A stretch of 64,000 bases of DNA from Dasypus novemcinctus (GCF_030445035.2 NC_080698.1:28613294-28677293), one strand, 5' to 3'. Shown: positions 44,431 through 57,499, counted from the first letter of the stretch. Numbers and translations: made by a program. The notes: generated from the letters alone by a model not told the origin.

Positions 44431-47400
44431 GATGCCATCTTTCCTAAAGGAGCCTCGATTCTATGTTACAAGGACTACTTTCTTAAGGTGCTTTAGAAAG
44501 CTTTTTCTTGTGTAATACAGTGAACAGCCAACGTGGTATAAATTTCAATTATTTACATGGTCTAGTTAAGAGAGGAAAATGAAAACTCCGAATACCAAAT
44601 ATACTGGATTACGTGCTCATAAATTTATTACATCTAGAAACGCTTTCACTGGCGTTTCTAGACTTTAGGTTAGGTCCCGTGACCTTAGTATATGGTTTAA
44701 GTGTAACAAACATTTCAGCATTAAGAGATGTCTATCAACTTGGACAATGGAGAGGATTTTAGGCTTAATGACGGAACAGGAGTCCCTCCAATGTCTTACT
44801 TGGTTTAAATTGGAGACAATGAAGTAAATGCTAGGAGGATCTAGGACCGGGACTGCAAAAGGAGAAAAGGGAATTGCCCATAATTAAAGGGAGGAGAGGC
44901 AATAGACATGCAAGTGAAGTGAAACTGGTCCAAGAAAAGATATGTCCAAAGGGACAATGAGGAGGAAGGAGATGGAAAGAAGGTGAGTTGTTTCCTCGAG
45001 GCAGAAAGCAAGGTGAGGAATGGGGTGTGCAAACAGGGAGCAGAAAAGGCAATGAGAATCAAATAGAGTGAGAGTCAGGCACCAACAGAGAATCCGTCCT
45101 CTCCCTCGCCTCCAGGGAGCCGCCTTTCCAATGACAGCAGCAACAGAACTGAAAAGGGGGAAGAAGGGGGGAGGTGTTTCTCACCTTGCAAGGGAACAAG
45201 GATTGAGAAAGGAAAGAGAGGATGACAACTTGGGACAGGGTAGAAGTTGGAAACAAGCACTGAGAGAAAACCAACATCTGGAAATGTGCAAAGAGACCAG
45301 GAGATGTTGCCAGCAACAGAGCCAGCACCTCTGGCATTCACCAGCCCAGATCATTCTAAGACTCAGTTGGGGTTCCCTTACACTGTGTTTATTCTGGGGT
45401 TAAGCTGAAAACTAGGGCTCAAGCATTCTTAATGAAAACTTTTCCAAGCCTGTCACAGTTAATCTACCAAGGCTGCCTTTTAGATAAGAAATAAAGGAAT
45501 AAGTCTACTCTCATCTCTTGCTTGGTCTTATACCCTAGCATGACTGAAAACTTGCAGAACAGCCTGGCTACAAGTGCATGGACCAAGCTGGAAGCTCTGT
45601 GGCTGTTTAAGCCTTTAATTCTCTTAGGATCCACCCTGCCTGCCCTTTAGCAGACCGAACCATCACAAAGCAGTTTTACTCTGCCCACGCTAAAAAGGAC
45701 ACTTGATTTGGATTCCTTTAGATGTAGCTCCAATTTGTCATTATCTCAGAGAGCAAGGGTGAGGAAGGGTTCAGAGAGGAGAGCTGCTGGCACCTTGGTC
45801 AACAAAGTAAAAGACATGGAAGGCAAAGCTTCTGAGTTAGAGAGGTTGACATTCTCAACTTCAGAGGGCTCAGATAACATTGGGGCAATGGTAAGGAGGA
45901 GGAAGGTAGGAAGGAGGAGGACTGGAAGAAACTCTAGTTTCTCAAGGGGTCTGTCAAAAAAGAAACAAAATATTTACATTGCTAAGCCAAACTTTTTGGC
46001 ATTGGTGCAAAGGCCAAACTGAGAAGAGTTGGCTAAGAGAAATGGGATCCAGTCTAGAAAGTATTTAGGCACACTGTAATTATTATTATTTTAATGAGTT
46101 CAACTTGAAATCATAATGAGCACCTAAAAGAAAAGCCAATTCCTCTTCAGATATGTCTGTGACATAGAAGCTTGTTGTAGATTTAAATAGGACAATAAAT
46201 AACCAGGAAAAATGAATACTCAAAAAATAAGTCAGTCCTTTTTATGATATGGCCCATTATGAAGTTCCCTAAGATGTTGGTAGTCTCTGGGCCAGAAAAG
46301 TAAAATCCAAAGCTCTGGTTAAACACATTTGTACAATGAATATACAAAACTGTCATTAGTAGATGCTTATACGTTTCTTCACTATATTATGAGTTGGGCT
46401 GAATCAACTATTTAGGTAATTTTTGTATATATTTCAAAAAGGGGGAAGAAAACAACTAATTTTGGATAATTTGTTCTTTATTCATGCCAGAAACAACTGT
46501 CTACAAAATCTAAACTTTCCCCAAATATGTGGTTGTTCAATTCACCCAAGAGTCTTTTAAATAAAAATAATCCTGCACCTCAGCTGCTGAGTTCTGTTCT
46601 GATAAGGCAAGCAAATACATGTAATTATAAAGTTACCATTTTCAAAGAGGAGAGTAATCCTTTTTTTACCCACCGGTAAAAGAGCTTGTAATTATTATAC
46701 AGCTGAGAACAAAGATTTGTCCACAAAATCCCACTAAATCAAGCCTGATTGGATTGATTAAAATTTTTCTCATCAGGACATTTCTAATGCACTGTGTGTG
46801 GGCAAATGAGTCTTTGAAAGGTGGGCCACACACTGTTGACACTTACGGCAAAGATCCTGGATCTTCCAAATGCCCACATAACAACCAAGAGGGGCCACAT
46901 TCTTTATTCACGTGAAATCAATGTTACTAACAAAACAGACTATCTTGATTTGGAAATGCCTGTCATCACAGTCACTAGAAATCTAACATTTATTCAGACT
47001 GTAACACAATGTGGTTGAGCACCTGAAACTCAGAAAGCACTTAATAATAAATGTTAGCAATAATAACTGTTTGTCACTGGAATCCAGACTCTGGTCATGT
47101 AGAAAATGTTTCTACCAAGCCCGGCTTCTCTGTGCCTCCTGGCTCTGTCACAGATGCGTGGGAAGATGGGCACTCCTCTGTCATCTCACTATCCCTGGCT
47201 AGATAAGGAGGTGTGTAATGGGAACATGAACCCGATTTTAGTATTAATCTGAATAATGATGACTTGGAAGCTTACATTAGCAAAAAGAGAAAAAATGTCA
47301 TGTCAGGTCAACTAGAAACTACACTTGGAGATGTTCAAAATGTTCTTGCCTTTAGTACCACTTTATTTTTCCTCTGTCACCAGAGACAATGAAGAGTTTT

Positions 47401-48070
47401 CTGTGTAGATAAACAGATGGAAGAAAATCGTACTTTAAGGTTGGGTAAAATAAAACTAAATGTGGGGAGATGTGTGCAATGAGTGGAATTATGTTCCCAC
47501 TGAAAGGAACGCAAATATAAAACTTAGATTGAAGAAAAGAGGAATTCCCCAGAGGTCCTTGTAGTTAACATGGTTTTTTGGAAGCACTGAGAACCTGATC
47601 TTCTGTGAGAAGACTTTTGTTTTTGGTTGGTTTCTCATTTTAACTAGCTGTACTGCAAAGGAACAACTTACAGTGCAGCAAGTCCTGAGTGTGGTCAACT
47701 AGGAGTTCAAAATGGGGGTGACTCGTGCATTTACCACACTCTCTCTTGAATCACCCTCTACCTGCCCACAGCTCCATCCACAGTCTCCTATGCAATTCAA
47801 TCTACCACCATAGTGTCATCACAAATTTGGGTGACTATCATCAAAAAGGACATTTTCCTAGATCTCTATCTAGTTCTCACTTTTGACATTCCCAAGTTGA
47901 TAAACTCTGCTATCAACCTCTTGGTCACTAGATTTAAAAACGTAAGCTTCCCTCTTTTATCTCTTTTCCTTTTCTAGTTCATCTGTGCGGCAATTTTGCC
48001 TGGATTTTGGAGTCTACCTAACAATATGGACTCTGGCTACTAACTTGTTTATATTGTTTTTTGTTTGCTT
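44431..48070. other. Intron sequence, no feature recognised
   Basis: It contains a moderately purine-rich stretch at about 44830-45250. Frames there (44831-45403, both strands) are composition driven. No named repeat is supported, although old MIR or L2 may be present below recognition. Confidence 0.45.
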
Positions 48071-48074
48071 GCTA

Positions 48075-48235
48075 TTTTTTAAAGATTTATTTCTCCCTCT
48101 CCCCCTCATTTGTGCTCACTGTCTGCTCTCTGTGCCTGTCCATCATTTTTAGGAGGCACCAGGAACTAAATCTAGAACCTCCCATGTGGGAAGCATGTGC
48201 CCAACTGTTTGAGCCATATCTGCTCCCTATATATT
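48075..48235 (-). mobile_element. tRNA-derived SINE, short form
   Basis: On the minus strand: GGGAGCAGATATGGCTCAAAC head, GGTTCTAGATTTAGTTCC where a B box is expected, and an AATAAATCTTTAAAAAA tail. The B box is degraded. Confidence 0.8.
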
Positions 48236-48239
48236 CTGC

Positions 48240-50205
48240 TTTATAGTCCTTTAGCCATAACACATGGCTGCAAAGCCATTACTCTCTCCATACAGCTTTC
48301 TAATACCTACCTAGGTCCCAAGTTTCCATCTTTACCACTGTTATCATCGCAATACCAACTCCCAGGTATGGAAGAGGCCTGATGACTTGTTTCTACTCTT
48401 TTTTCTCTTAGGTTCCCTTTTTGTCTCCAATGATTTAATTCTTATTTATCCTTCTAGGTTCAACTTGGAAATTCTCCTTTTACAAGGATTCCATGCTTGT
48501 GCACATCTCTAAATATATTATAGAGTAGTCAAAACTGGGTAAGCTTACGAAGCGATATGCCAGTGACAGCAGGCGGAGTCACAACAGGCACTCAGCTTAA
48601 GATACACATACTTTACGGGGATCTGCATTGCTGAGCCCATGAAGCACTGGAATGGTTTGCGTTTACTTCCCTTTGAGGGCCTTTATTAATAATACCATCT
48701 CCAAATTTTTGCACTTTGCTATCCATGATCAGTGCCAAGGGTACAGTTAGATAAAGCAGAATTCATCTTTCCCTTGTCTATTATGTGGACCTATACAACT
48801 TTCAGGTTGGTTTTATATTGGTGTGGGGTTTCTGGTTTCCCAGAAATCAGAAATGGATATCATGTCTCTGGTACTATGATGCTGGATGTGAGAGCCTGTA
48901 TCTATCTAAGGATGCCAACTTCCACAAGAGGAAGAAAAGAACACCTATGAGAACTCTAGAAGAGAAATAGCAAAAGCTCTTGCCCCTTTTGCTCTCTTGA
49001 TAAATGTTCCAGGTGCTAATTATAGGATAGGGGTTTTTATGGTGATAGGAGGGTAATGGCAAAGAAGGTCACCATAGATATTTTTAACCTACATCAACTT
49101 GGGGACTGTTTCCTCCTTGAGTTCATCTCGAGACAGCACATTCAATTCCCAATGACACTACTGGACATTGTAAGGTCATCAACATTCCTCAAAACAGGCT
49201 GATGGTTGTCTGGGATGCCATGATGGCTAGTGCTACTAAAATAGCAGCTGGTGCTATTAGGGCAAACACTTAAAATTGTATATATATTCTTATATTGTAA
49301 TTTTTTGTTTTTGTTTCTCTAGTTATTGTTTTTAACTGAGATAATTTCTTATATTTCTGCACATCCTCTTTAATGTCTAAAGCTCAGCAACTATACAAAG
49401 TATTTGTTAATATATTAATAAGTTAAAAACCACAGAGGCATATAGCTTTTAAAGGCATTAAACTAAAAGTTGTGAATGCAACTGCCTAACAAATTTTGAA
49501 ATTTCAAAGCTCTTCTTAGTTGCTCAGATAGACCTTTGAAACAGCCAGCAGAGATTATTAAAGGAGTTTATGAAGGAATGTGGCATTTTGCATTATTTCA
49601 ACATGTACCATCCAGGTATTATTAGAGATCGCCTAATACTCCTGGAATATTAAACATAATGTGAAAGTGAGAGAAGTGCTTCTTTTAATCTTTTGAGAAA
49701 AATTAAAAGTGGGGTAACATTCTTTTCATATTCATGAAGAGCTTTTTCAGATTAGGGCTGGGAATACACAAGCAACGAATAATTATGGGCCTTGCTGACC
49801 ACCAAGGCACATGGACGATCATCAGAAAGTTCCACGATAGCATGCACTCATTTCTGGTCACTGCCATGTGATAGATGCTAGCTAGTCTCATTTGCCTATA
49901 GGGATATGCTCTCCTTTAAAACATGAAGAAGTTGACTTTTAGAATCTCAGGGGCATTGGTCAGTTTGATCCTGAGAAGAGCCTGACACCAATATTTTAAT
50001 CACAATTATACCAACACTAATAAACTGTTTACTTCTTGACCAAGTTCTTTTCAGGGCAGCTTTGCTAATTGCTTTTCTTTTATTGAAATTATTTCTATTG
50101 GGATCAACTATGTTTTATTCACACTGTTATGAAGATTTAATTTATTGATACATTTTAATGTCCATATTAAGTTTTGCCAAATAGAGCATCTATTTTGAAT
50201 TTTCT
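48240..50205. other. Intron sequence, no feature recognised
   Basis: Overlapping 61-72 codon frames at 48732-48970 have no motif. No named repeat is supported. Confidence 0.5.
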
Positions 50206-50207
50206 TT

Positions 50208-50830
50208 TTTTAAAAAAATTTATTGTGTAACATACACAACACAAAATTTCGCATTTTAAACATTTCCACGTATACAATTCAGTGATATTAATTATATTCA
50301 CAGTTTTGTGTTACCATCACCATCAACAATTATACCAAAGTGTGTGCATTATCTAAAGTAGAAACTCTGACCTATTAGGTATTAACTTCTTCCTCCCCAC
50401 CACCTGTTAGTTGCTGGTAACCTGTTATCTACTTTATGAATTTGCTTATTCTAGGTATTTCATATAAATGAAACTATACAAAATTTGTCCTTTTGTGTTT
50501 GGCTTATTTCACTCAGCATAATGTCTTCAAGGTTCATTCATTTTGTCACATACATCAGAACTTCATTCCTTTTTATGGGTGAACAATATACCATCATTGT
50601 GTGTATATATACCACATTTTGTTTATTAATTTCTTGGTCGATGGGCACTTGGGTTACTCTGGTGAGCAATATCTGTTTAAATCCCTACTTTCAATTTGTT
50701 AAAAACATATACGTAGGAGGGGAATTGCTGAGTTACATGGTGGTTCTGTCTAACTTTCTGATCACCACCAAACTGTTTTCCACAGTGGCTGCACGGTTTT
50801 CTATTTTCTTTTGTGATCATTGTTTCTATT
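50208..50830 (-). mobile_element. Old LINE-1 3' region
   Basis: It parallels 27400-28140: CACAACACAAAATTTCGCATT, TCACTCAGCATAATGTCTTC, GAACTTCATTCCTTTTTATGG and GGAATTGCTGAGTTACATGG. It is diverged and truncated. Confidence 0.82.
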
Positions 50831-51219
50831 AGGTCCATGCTGTGTAGATCTGAGTTTGTGAGGCAGAGAATATCAGGGAGGGAGGGAGAAAGGAGAGTGG
50901 CAGAGAATGAGAGAAGAAAGAGATGCTAAAAAGAAGCAAACAGAGACAAAGAGGCTGCAGTCGTCTAGAGTACTGACTCCAAAAGATGGGGATACATAGC
51001 AGGGTCAAAATATCCCTGGAGGTTATTTTCAGGAGAAGAAGGTCTCTAGGGAAGTACAGCACCAGCACAGAGGTTGGGGAAATTACACTTTCCGAGGCAC
51101 TATACTGTTGAAATATACTCAAGGGGACTGCTTGATTACTGCAATCTGAATTTGTTGATGATGTGGACAGGGTTTTGGATAGTCTTCACATTAAAAAGTC
51201 TGTTTTTATTTCTCTACAA
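50831..51219. other. Intron sequence, no feature recognised
   Basis: It has a purine-rich first part (50860-50960). Nothing else seen. Confidence 0.5.
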
Positions 51220-52379
51220 CAGTTTGGTTCTCCAAGTATGTTTCAAAGAACTCTGGGGTTTCCTGGGATATAACTATTTCAGAGTAATAATAAAATAACA
51301 ATACCGTGCTGCCATTTGTACTGATGGAGCTAAAGCAATGGTGGGTAAAACTGTGGACTGACACCTTACCACACATCAAGGCAGTGGCATCAAACTGTAC
51401 TAGCAGTCACTGTATTTTTCACCATCACACATCTCTATGCACGTTGTAAAGAAATTGCCAATTTCAAGTAAGAATATCCTTGGTGAACAGTAAAACTATT
51501 AATTTTGTTAAACTTCAACCCTTGAGTACATACATGTCTTTTTAATATTTTGTGTGACCAAATGGGAAACAGGCATTTATTTGTATTTATGCAGCACTTT
51601 TGCGGCATGATGAATTGCAATGGTTTTTCTGAGGAAATTCATTGGTGCAATGGTTTGAATAGTGAGCTAAACTACCTATTTTTTTCCATGGAACATAATT
51701 TTTACTTGAAAGTAAAATGTTCAAATTTTTTGTTTAGATTTGGTTATTTGGCAGTCATTTTCTTGAAAATGAATAAAGTGAATGTCAATTTAAGGAAAAC
51801 TGACAGTTTTATGGCTAATGATAAATTTTGCACTTTCAAGTGAAAATTTGAAATTTGGGAAAACTTGTAAACTTGACAGCTTTCCAACACTTAAAGAGGC
51901 TCTTCTGATGAGATCTGTGGTGGTATTAACATACTGGATTTTTAAAAAATATTTTCATATGTTGAAATATGTCATCCTTAGAAGATGTGTGTAACCCAAT
52001 ATTTTCCAAATGATTAATTCATGATGTTATTAAAAAAAACAGGTAAATGGTCCATTTAATTTGCAAAACAGACCAGCAGATAATTCGGCCAGATATTAAA
52101 AGGATTTGTAAAAATGCTGAACAATGCTGTTATTCTTACTAAAATTTAAGAAGATAGTTATTTTTGCATAAAATATGATTTTTATGGTAATATATAATAG
52201 TTTTTAGTTTTATAAAATTAATAAATATAAAAAATGTTTCACATAGTTATACCAAGTACTAAACGATTAGTCAATTAAATTAATAAATATTGATACATAA
52301 AAGCCAAAATATACCCATCTGTTTGGGGTCCTCAATTTTAACAGGTAAAGTCCTAAGACCAAAAGTTTCAGAACTACTG
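51220..52379 (+). pseudogene. hAT-Charlie DNA transposon with degenerate transposase
   Basis: Three frames carry conserved hAT-Charlie/ZBED-type transposase blocks in order. ICTDGAKAMVGKT lies at 51314-51352. IKAVASNCTSSHCIFHHH lies at 51375-51428 and includes the C..SHC..H motif. GYLAVIFLKMNKVNVNLR, inside the 97-codon frame at 51550-51843, is followed past a stop by KFEIW. These match the catalytic and insertion-domain landmarks of hAT transposases. The right end AAAAGTTTCAGAACTACTG is a MER1/Charlie-type inverted repeat ending at 52379, and a left CAG at 51220 starts a weaker partner. The flanks CTCTACAA and CTCTCCCA agree at six of eight bases. The N-terminal BED finger and dimerisation domain are missing, so this is an internally deleted copy. 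Confidence 0.82.
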
Positions 52380-52681
52380 CTCTCCCATGATGAACAATTC
52401 TTGAAGCAACATTTCTCAGTTATTTTTATCAGAGAACACTAATTTAATGGAATGATTCCTATAACGGGGCTTGAAAATTTGGAGAAACACAACACATGCC
52501 ATTCTTGGGAGAGTTGTAATCTATATTAGCCTGTCAGAAGCTATCAGAATTAATGCTGTATTGCATTTGCTTCATCTTATTATCCAGTGCTCCTTTAGGT
52601 TATTTTGGGAAGTTGGTGAGCCCAGAACATGCTGGTTTTAGGTAAGGGGAAATGGCACAGTGCAAATCTATCATAACTTAC
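52380..52681. other. Intron sequence next to the penultimate exon
   Basis: About 300 bp. The 52400-52510 part (GAACACTAATTTAATGGAATG) looks like another small DNA-transposon fossil, but I cannot name it. Confidence 0.4.
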
Positions 52682-52802
52682 CTTCAAGCCGGACCACGAG
52701 GGGTACTTTGAGTTCTAGCTCCCGGCAGGCTTTGGTGATGCCATTTGCAATGATGGCACAGTTCACAATTCCTCCAAAGATATTGACGAGGATGGCTTCA
52801 AC
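52682..52802 (-). CDS. SUCLG2: SUCLG2 penultimate coding exon
   Basis: It encodes 40 residues, starting [15 protein letters not shown] and ending KVPLVVRLE, plus the first base of a glycine codon. The acceptor is TTTTTGGCTCCAG on the minus strand ending at 52803, and the donor is GTAAGT at 52676-52681. This is the C-terminal CoA-ligase domain of the beta subunit. The NIFGGI loop and helix correspond to the beta-subunit power helix that faces the active-site phosphate in the bacterial enzyme, and the [10 protein letters not shown] segment running into the last exon is conserved from SucC to mammals. The frame is clean, consistent with a working gene. Earlier exons are not in the window. Confidence 0.95.
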
Positions 52803-52804
52803 CT

Positions 52805-53860
52805 GGAGCCAAAAACAGGAAGTTGTCCATCAAAACGCTAACAGTGGATATTCTGAAAATTACTGGCTAAAGAACGGAGACAATTTTTTAAAAATTCCTT
52901 GGGTGTTTTTTTCTTTTTCTTTTCTTTTTGACATAGAGCATAAACTATAAAACAAAAGCCTCAGTTAACATAAAGGTGAAATTTAGTACTGAATTAATAA
53001 TTGTCAGTATGTAACATTACCATGTTAACCCCTATTATACCATCAACCACTCCCATGAACTCAAAATAAATTCAATCAGCATGTATTTGTCTATTTATTA
53101 TATATTATCTTCTGATTTTTCTTTCAGTGTTCTTTTTACAAGTATTCATTTAAAATTTCATGCACTTTTATCTTTTCTCCCTATAGTTTATACTTAAATT
53201 TTTATCTGTCATGGTGCCTCATATAGTATTTCAAAACTAGAATTTATTATTTGTTGTTTTGTATTAATAAGCAAAGATTCAAACTTTGCTATGTATCCTT
53301 ACTACCTCTTTGATTTGTTAGAACTATATACTCAAAAGTTAGATAGTTTAATTATCTTAGGTAACAACCTTCTTGATTAAAATAATAAAAAAATGGACCC
53401 CCTGAAAAAGAGATACAAGCTCATACCACATGAAAGGATATAAGAAAAGCCAAGCCACTGACTGGAATTTTCCAGAAATGCAAATTTAAACCTATCATCT
53501 TAACCTGTTTGTACATATTCCATATTCAAAGATGTGTGGGCTGAAAAAAATTGTACTTGTCCTGACTTGACAAATAGAAAGAAGAAAATCCTTTATAATT
53601 AATATGAAGAATGAGGTAATGAAGAGAATTCATTACCCAGATTAATTGATAAACCCCACATAAAATGGCTATTCATCAAGTTGGAGGCATCAAAATTCCA
53701 ACAATGGAGTCACAATTAAATTATGCTGCTCTAATTGCAAAGCATATATGTATGTACTGCATGCCATTTTAAAATCCCATTATTTCAATATATAAATCAA
53801 CTCCACAAAACATATGAGAAAAAAAACCATTTGTACAACACTTAACTATTTAGAATGTGC
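52805..53860. other. Intron sequence, no feature recognised
   Basis: AT-rich. No frame or named repeat. Confidence 0.5.
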
Positions 53861-53864
53861 CATT

Positions 53865-54030
53865 ACGTGAACTATTACTTTTATTTTAATCTTTACCAGA
53901 GCCCTGTTCAGTAAATATGGTGATGATTAGCTCGCTGTAGCTGATTAAGAAATTCAGAGAATTAACACTAAGTGTCTGAGCTCCCGTAGCTCACACACAG
54001 CAGTGACGGGGCTCAAGGTCACTTCCTCAG
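53865..54030 (-). repeat. MIR SINE
   Basis: AATCTTTACCAGAGCCCTG, then AAGAAATTCAGAGAATTAAC and GACGGGGCTCAAGGTCAC. Diverged. Confidence 0.6.
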
Positions 54031-54054
54031 GTTGTCTACTGGTTCCACTCAAGG

Positions 54055-54240
54055 CAGCTGTTAAAGCTGGGACCTTGGGCAAGTTACATAAGCCCTCTTG
54101 AACAGAGTTTCTTCACCAATAAAATGGGTAAAATAATAGTTCCTGGATCCTATGGTTGCTGAAAGGCCTAAATGAGATGATATATGTATATCAGAAATGC
54201 TAAGCTCCTGTCTGTAAAAGTGCTTAATGGAGATTTGTAC
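54055..54240 (+). repeat. MIR SINE
   Basis: GACCTTGGGCAAGTTACATAA, then AATAAAATGGGTAAAATAATAG and GCTGAAAGGCCTAAATGAG, a clear plus-strand MIR facing the one just before it. Confidence 0.85.
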
Positions 54241-55370
54241 ACGCATTTATTCAAGCAATGGTGAAGGTGGGACAGTATGTAGACAGCAAAGTAAGAAGTA
54301 AGGAAACCTCTTTCTGTAGACTGCAACTAGGTTGAATTTGAACATAATGGGAACACAGACTTATTGAACCTCAATAAACAGGTACTGTCGTAGGAATAAA
54401 ATAAATAAACAATATTTTTCAACTCAATTAGAGATCTGAGGCTACTCCCCCAAAAGAACTCTCATATTACTATGCACGGCAGTGCCATTACTAAGCAGAA
54501 GCTTGCTTTTTAATGACAGCTATTAAATGCTGTTAACACTGAAGTTTGGTATAGAAGTAGTTTCCAAATAGCTGTGGGATAGTGAGGAACTTGCCAGAAC
54601 AATGGAAGAAAAACACTCAAGAGCAATAATGACTCCACAGGGGCAAGGCAGAAACTCAGGAACTGCTGAGGCTCACTAAGGTTTGTGTAGAAAAACTAGG
54701 CTTTCTAGGAAAGTATACTTGGCACCTGTACATCTCTGTCTGTGTTACAACCTGATTTTTCAGGGGAAACATTCCTGCACAATCTTAGAGGACAAGTTCA
54801 AATGCCTCACCAAGTTAGAATGAATCGCTTTTTTAATCCATCTAAAACAGTGTGATCACTCTATAGAGCTACAGAGTAGTTGTATGTGATACAACTAACT
54901 TATGTGAATTAAAGGGGTGGGAGGAGGTGGGAAGATGCCCTTGATCCTATGATTCAATCTATTCAATGGATGCATGCCTGGAGCGGGTGTCAAAGACGAG
55001 CTGTCAATCTGGCGTTCCCTCAGTTGCTATCCGTTCCCATGAGTCTCTCCCACGTCACTTTCTCGTTGTGTTTCATCAGAGTTTGACATTTAAAGACACT
55101 CTTCAGATAACAACTTGTGCCTAAAATGAGCCACTCTCTTCTACTAGTGCTAAACCCAAGGAAAAGCCCTCTTTCCCAACACTAGAGGAGTAACTAGCTT
55201 TGTTACTTCCTGAGAAATGGATTGTTTTGTTGTCCAATGTAGTTTATTCTCTGCTCCCCATCCATCCCCTACTCCCAAATGCAACTTTCTTGTCTGTGTC
55301 ACCTTTTTGCTCCTCCACAATAAGTACTATGCAATGTCCCCATCTTTTTTTCTAATCCGTAGGTAGCATA
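54241..55370. other. Intron sequence, no feature recognised
   Basis: Nothing I can name. Confidence 0.5.
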
Positions 55371-55374
55371 ATTC

Positions 55375-55560
55375 AAGACACGGAGTAATTTAATAAATAG
55401 TGGTTTAATGAATGAATGACTATTGATAAACACTTAATGACTATCTCCTATGTACCAGGCACAGTTATGTGCTTGGGATCCAGAGATGAATAAGACATCA
55501 TCACTGTCCTCAAGGAATTCAAAGCCTAGGATGAGAGGCAGACCAGTTACTGGCAATTGC
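55375..55560 (-). repeat. L2 LINE 3' fragment
   Basis: CCTATGTACCAGGCACAGTTATG, then GGGATCCAGAGATGAATAAGAC and CTGTCCTCAAGGAATTCAAAG, the reverse-complement L2 3' end. Confidence 0.78.
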
Positions 55561-55879
55561 AACACAGGGCATGTGGGTGACTCACAGAGATAAGACCAGG
55601 AGAGCGGCAGTGGCCTCAGACTGCTGGGAGAGAGGCACTTAGGAAGAGGTGATGTTCTAATCGACAAAGAGAAGGGACTGGCAGGATCTCAGTAGAAGGG
55701 AGCAGCCAAGAGGAAGGTAGAGGTGGTAACCTGACTCGGTTTACTGGGCACCCACAGGTTGAGTGGGAAAGGAGCCAGAGAAGAGGCTGGTGAGGCAGAG
55801 TGGTAGGTGCCAGCAGGCAGTGACGGGATCTCGGCTCTCGTGCTTATTCCTTTCTATTCTAGGGCTGGAAAAGAAGCCT

Positions 55880-56110
55880 CCTTTTGGGATAGAGGTGGTA
55901 TGATAGGGGAGGGACACATGGACAGAGGGGGAGAGAGGGAGTGACAGAGGACGTGAGCAGAGAGAGGAGCGAGCCAGAATAGAAAGAAACAGAGAGGGAG
56001 ATTGAGAGAGAATGCATGTGGGAACACACAAAGGGAGGGAGAACATGAAACAGACAGCAAGAGACAGCCAGCAGCGGGAGAGAAAGAGCTTGTAAGCAAT
56101 GCTAAGAAGA
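55880..56110 (+). repeat. Purine (GA-rich) tract
   Basis: Dominated by GAGAGA, GGGAGA and ACAGAGAG units. The frames on the minus strand at 55741-56147 are artefacts of this composition. Confidence 0.75.
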
Positions 56111-57280
56111 CAGGATTTCTCCAAGGAGAGTGAGGAAAGAGGTCCACAGGCTGCTTAGCTCAGGGGAAGGGTTGGTTAGGACTTGCCTGCCACAGACACT
56201 AAAAGGAAAATCACGGGGTGGGGCGGGTGTTGGCAGCAAGACCCCCTCACCCAGAGATTATGCCATTCTTTCCCACTCTAAAGTAATTTGCTGCAGTCAT
56301 GCACTTTAATGGAAATCTGATTTAAGGTTTCACTCTGGGCCAATTTCTATAATTAACTACTGTTATCCACAATCTCAAACTGAGAATGAAATTAAGACAG
56401 TTTGAAAATGAAAGTCTCGTGGCATCATCATTATTATTTAGCATTTATAAAGCATGTCAAATTTTCAATGTGTGCTTCGGATGTTCATTCATTATTACAA
56501 CCACTAATTGCTGCTCCATGACAATAGCAAAGGCAACTTTTAATAGTCTTTTTTTTTTTTCCTGGCAAATAATTTTTTTAAAGGCAGTTCGAGGGTTATT
56601 TAAGTATCCAGGGACTCTCCCAGAAGATTCCCAAGTATTTTTAGGAACAGAATTCTCATGCGAGAATTAGGAGGGTTGCTATTTACTATTTCACGAAAGC
56701 AAATATCATCAACCCAGGTGGTTAAGGAGCCAGACACAGTCCCCAGGTCCCCAGGCCCTGGGCAGCTGCTCCCAAGGCAAGGCCAGTGGCAGCCATTGGG
56801 AGCTGTGCAGGTGTACGGGCCGTCCAAATGTGGGGTCTTTAAATGTCCCTGTGTGTTTGACTTTGCAAAAAACTCCAATGACTGTAGATTTTGGTCCACA
56901 ATTAAAAGCAAAGAATGAACATCAAAAGAACAGCTACAGTTTCTGCTATTTATCAAGCTTTCCACCTCCCCAAACAAACCAACAAAAACTAATACTAAAA
57001 AACAACACCCTCCCCCCTCCCCCCCCCAAAAAAAGAAATAAAATTTAAAAGTCCGTGCTAAAACCCTTTTTATTTTTTGGATAATTTCACATAAGTCCTC
57101 TGACTAAACTGCTCTGAATGGATCTGGTAATACAGGTCTCAGAGGCAGCATACAGGATAGGGGTAGAAGTTTTGTGGGAATTATGAATTCTTTGCCACTA
57201 TCTATAAAATTTTGTTTGAATGTGTACTTTCCTGGGAAAAGTGCCCATAATCTCTAAGACTCACTATGTGGATAATGGTC
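56111..57280. other. Intron sequence, no feature recognised
   Basis: It contains a C-rich run at about 57009-57028. No gene or repeat named. Confidence 0.5.
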
Positions 57281-57284
57281 ACAA

Positions 57285-57475
57285 TTATAACAATAACTAA
57301 CATTTACTAAGCTTAGTAGGTGGGAGGCAGTATTCTAATGATTTTACATGTATTAACTAGTTTACTATGAGGATGACATGAGGTGGGTATGATTATTAGG
57401 TACATCTTATAGATACGGAAACTAAGGGTCTTGGAAATCTGGAAGAATCACCAGGCCCACAGCTTTATCTCTTGT
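57285..57475 (-). repeat. MIR SINE
   Basis: AATAACTAACATTTACTAAGC, TATTCTAATGATTTTACATG, then ATCTTATAGATACGGAAACTAAGG. Confidence 0.8.
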
Positions 57476-57499
57476 CAAATGTCTTCTTCAGAGCCAGCA

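Larger units (their letters stand above)
32015..52681 (-). other. SUCLG2: SUCLG2 last intron, 20,667 bp
   Basis: The donor GTAAGT is at 52676-52681 and the acceptor CTCTAG ends at 32015, both read on the minus strand. It is phase 1. The content is interspersed repeats and unique sequence described below. No other exon of any gene is supported inside it. Confidence 0.9.

Noticed and set aside
48732..48970. Overlapping 61- and 72-codon frames in the intron
   Set aside because: No splice context, motif or homology that I can see.
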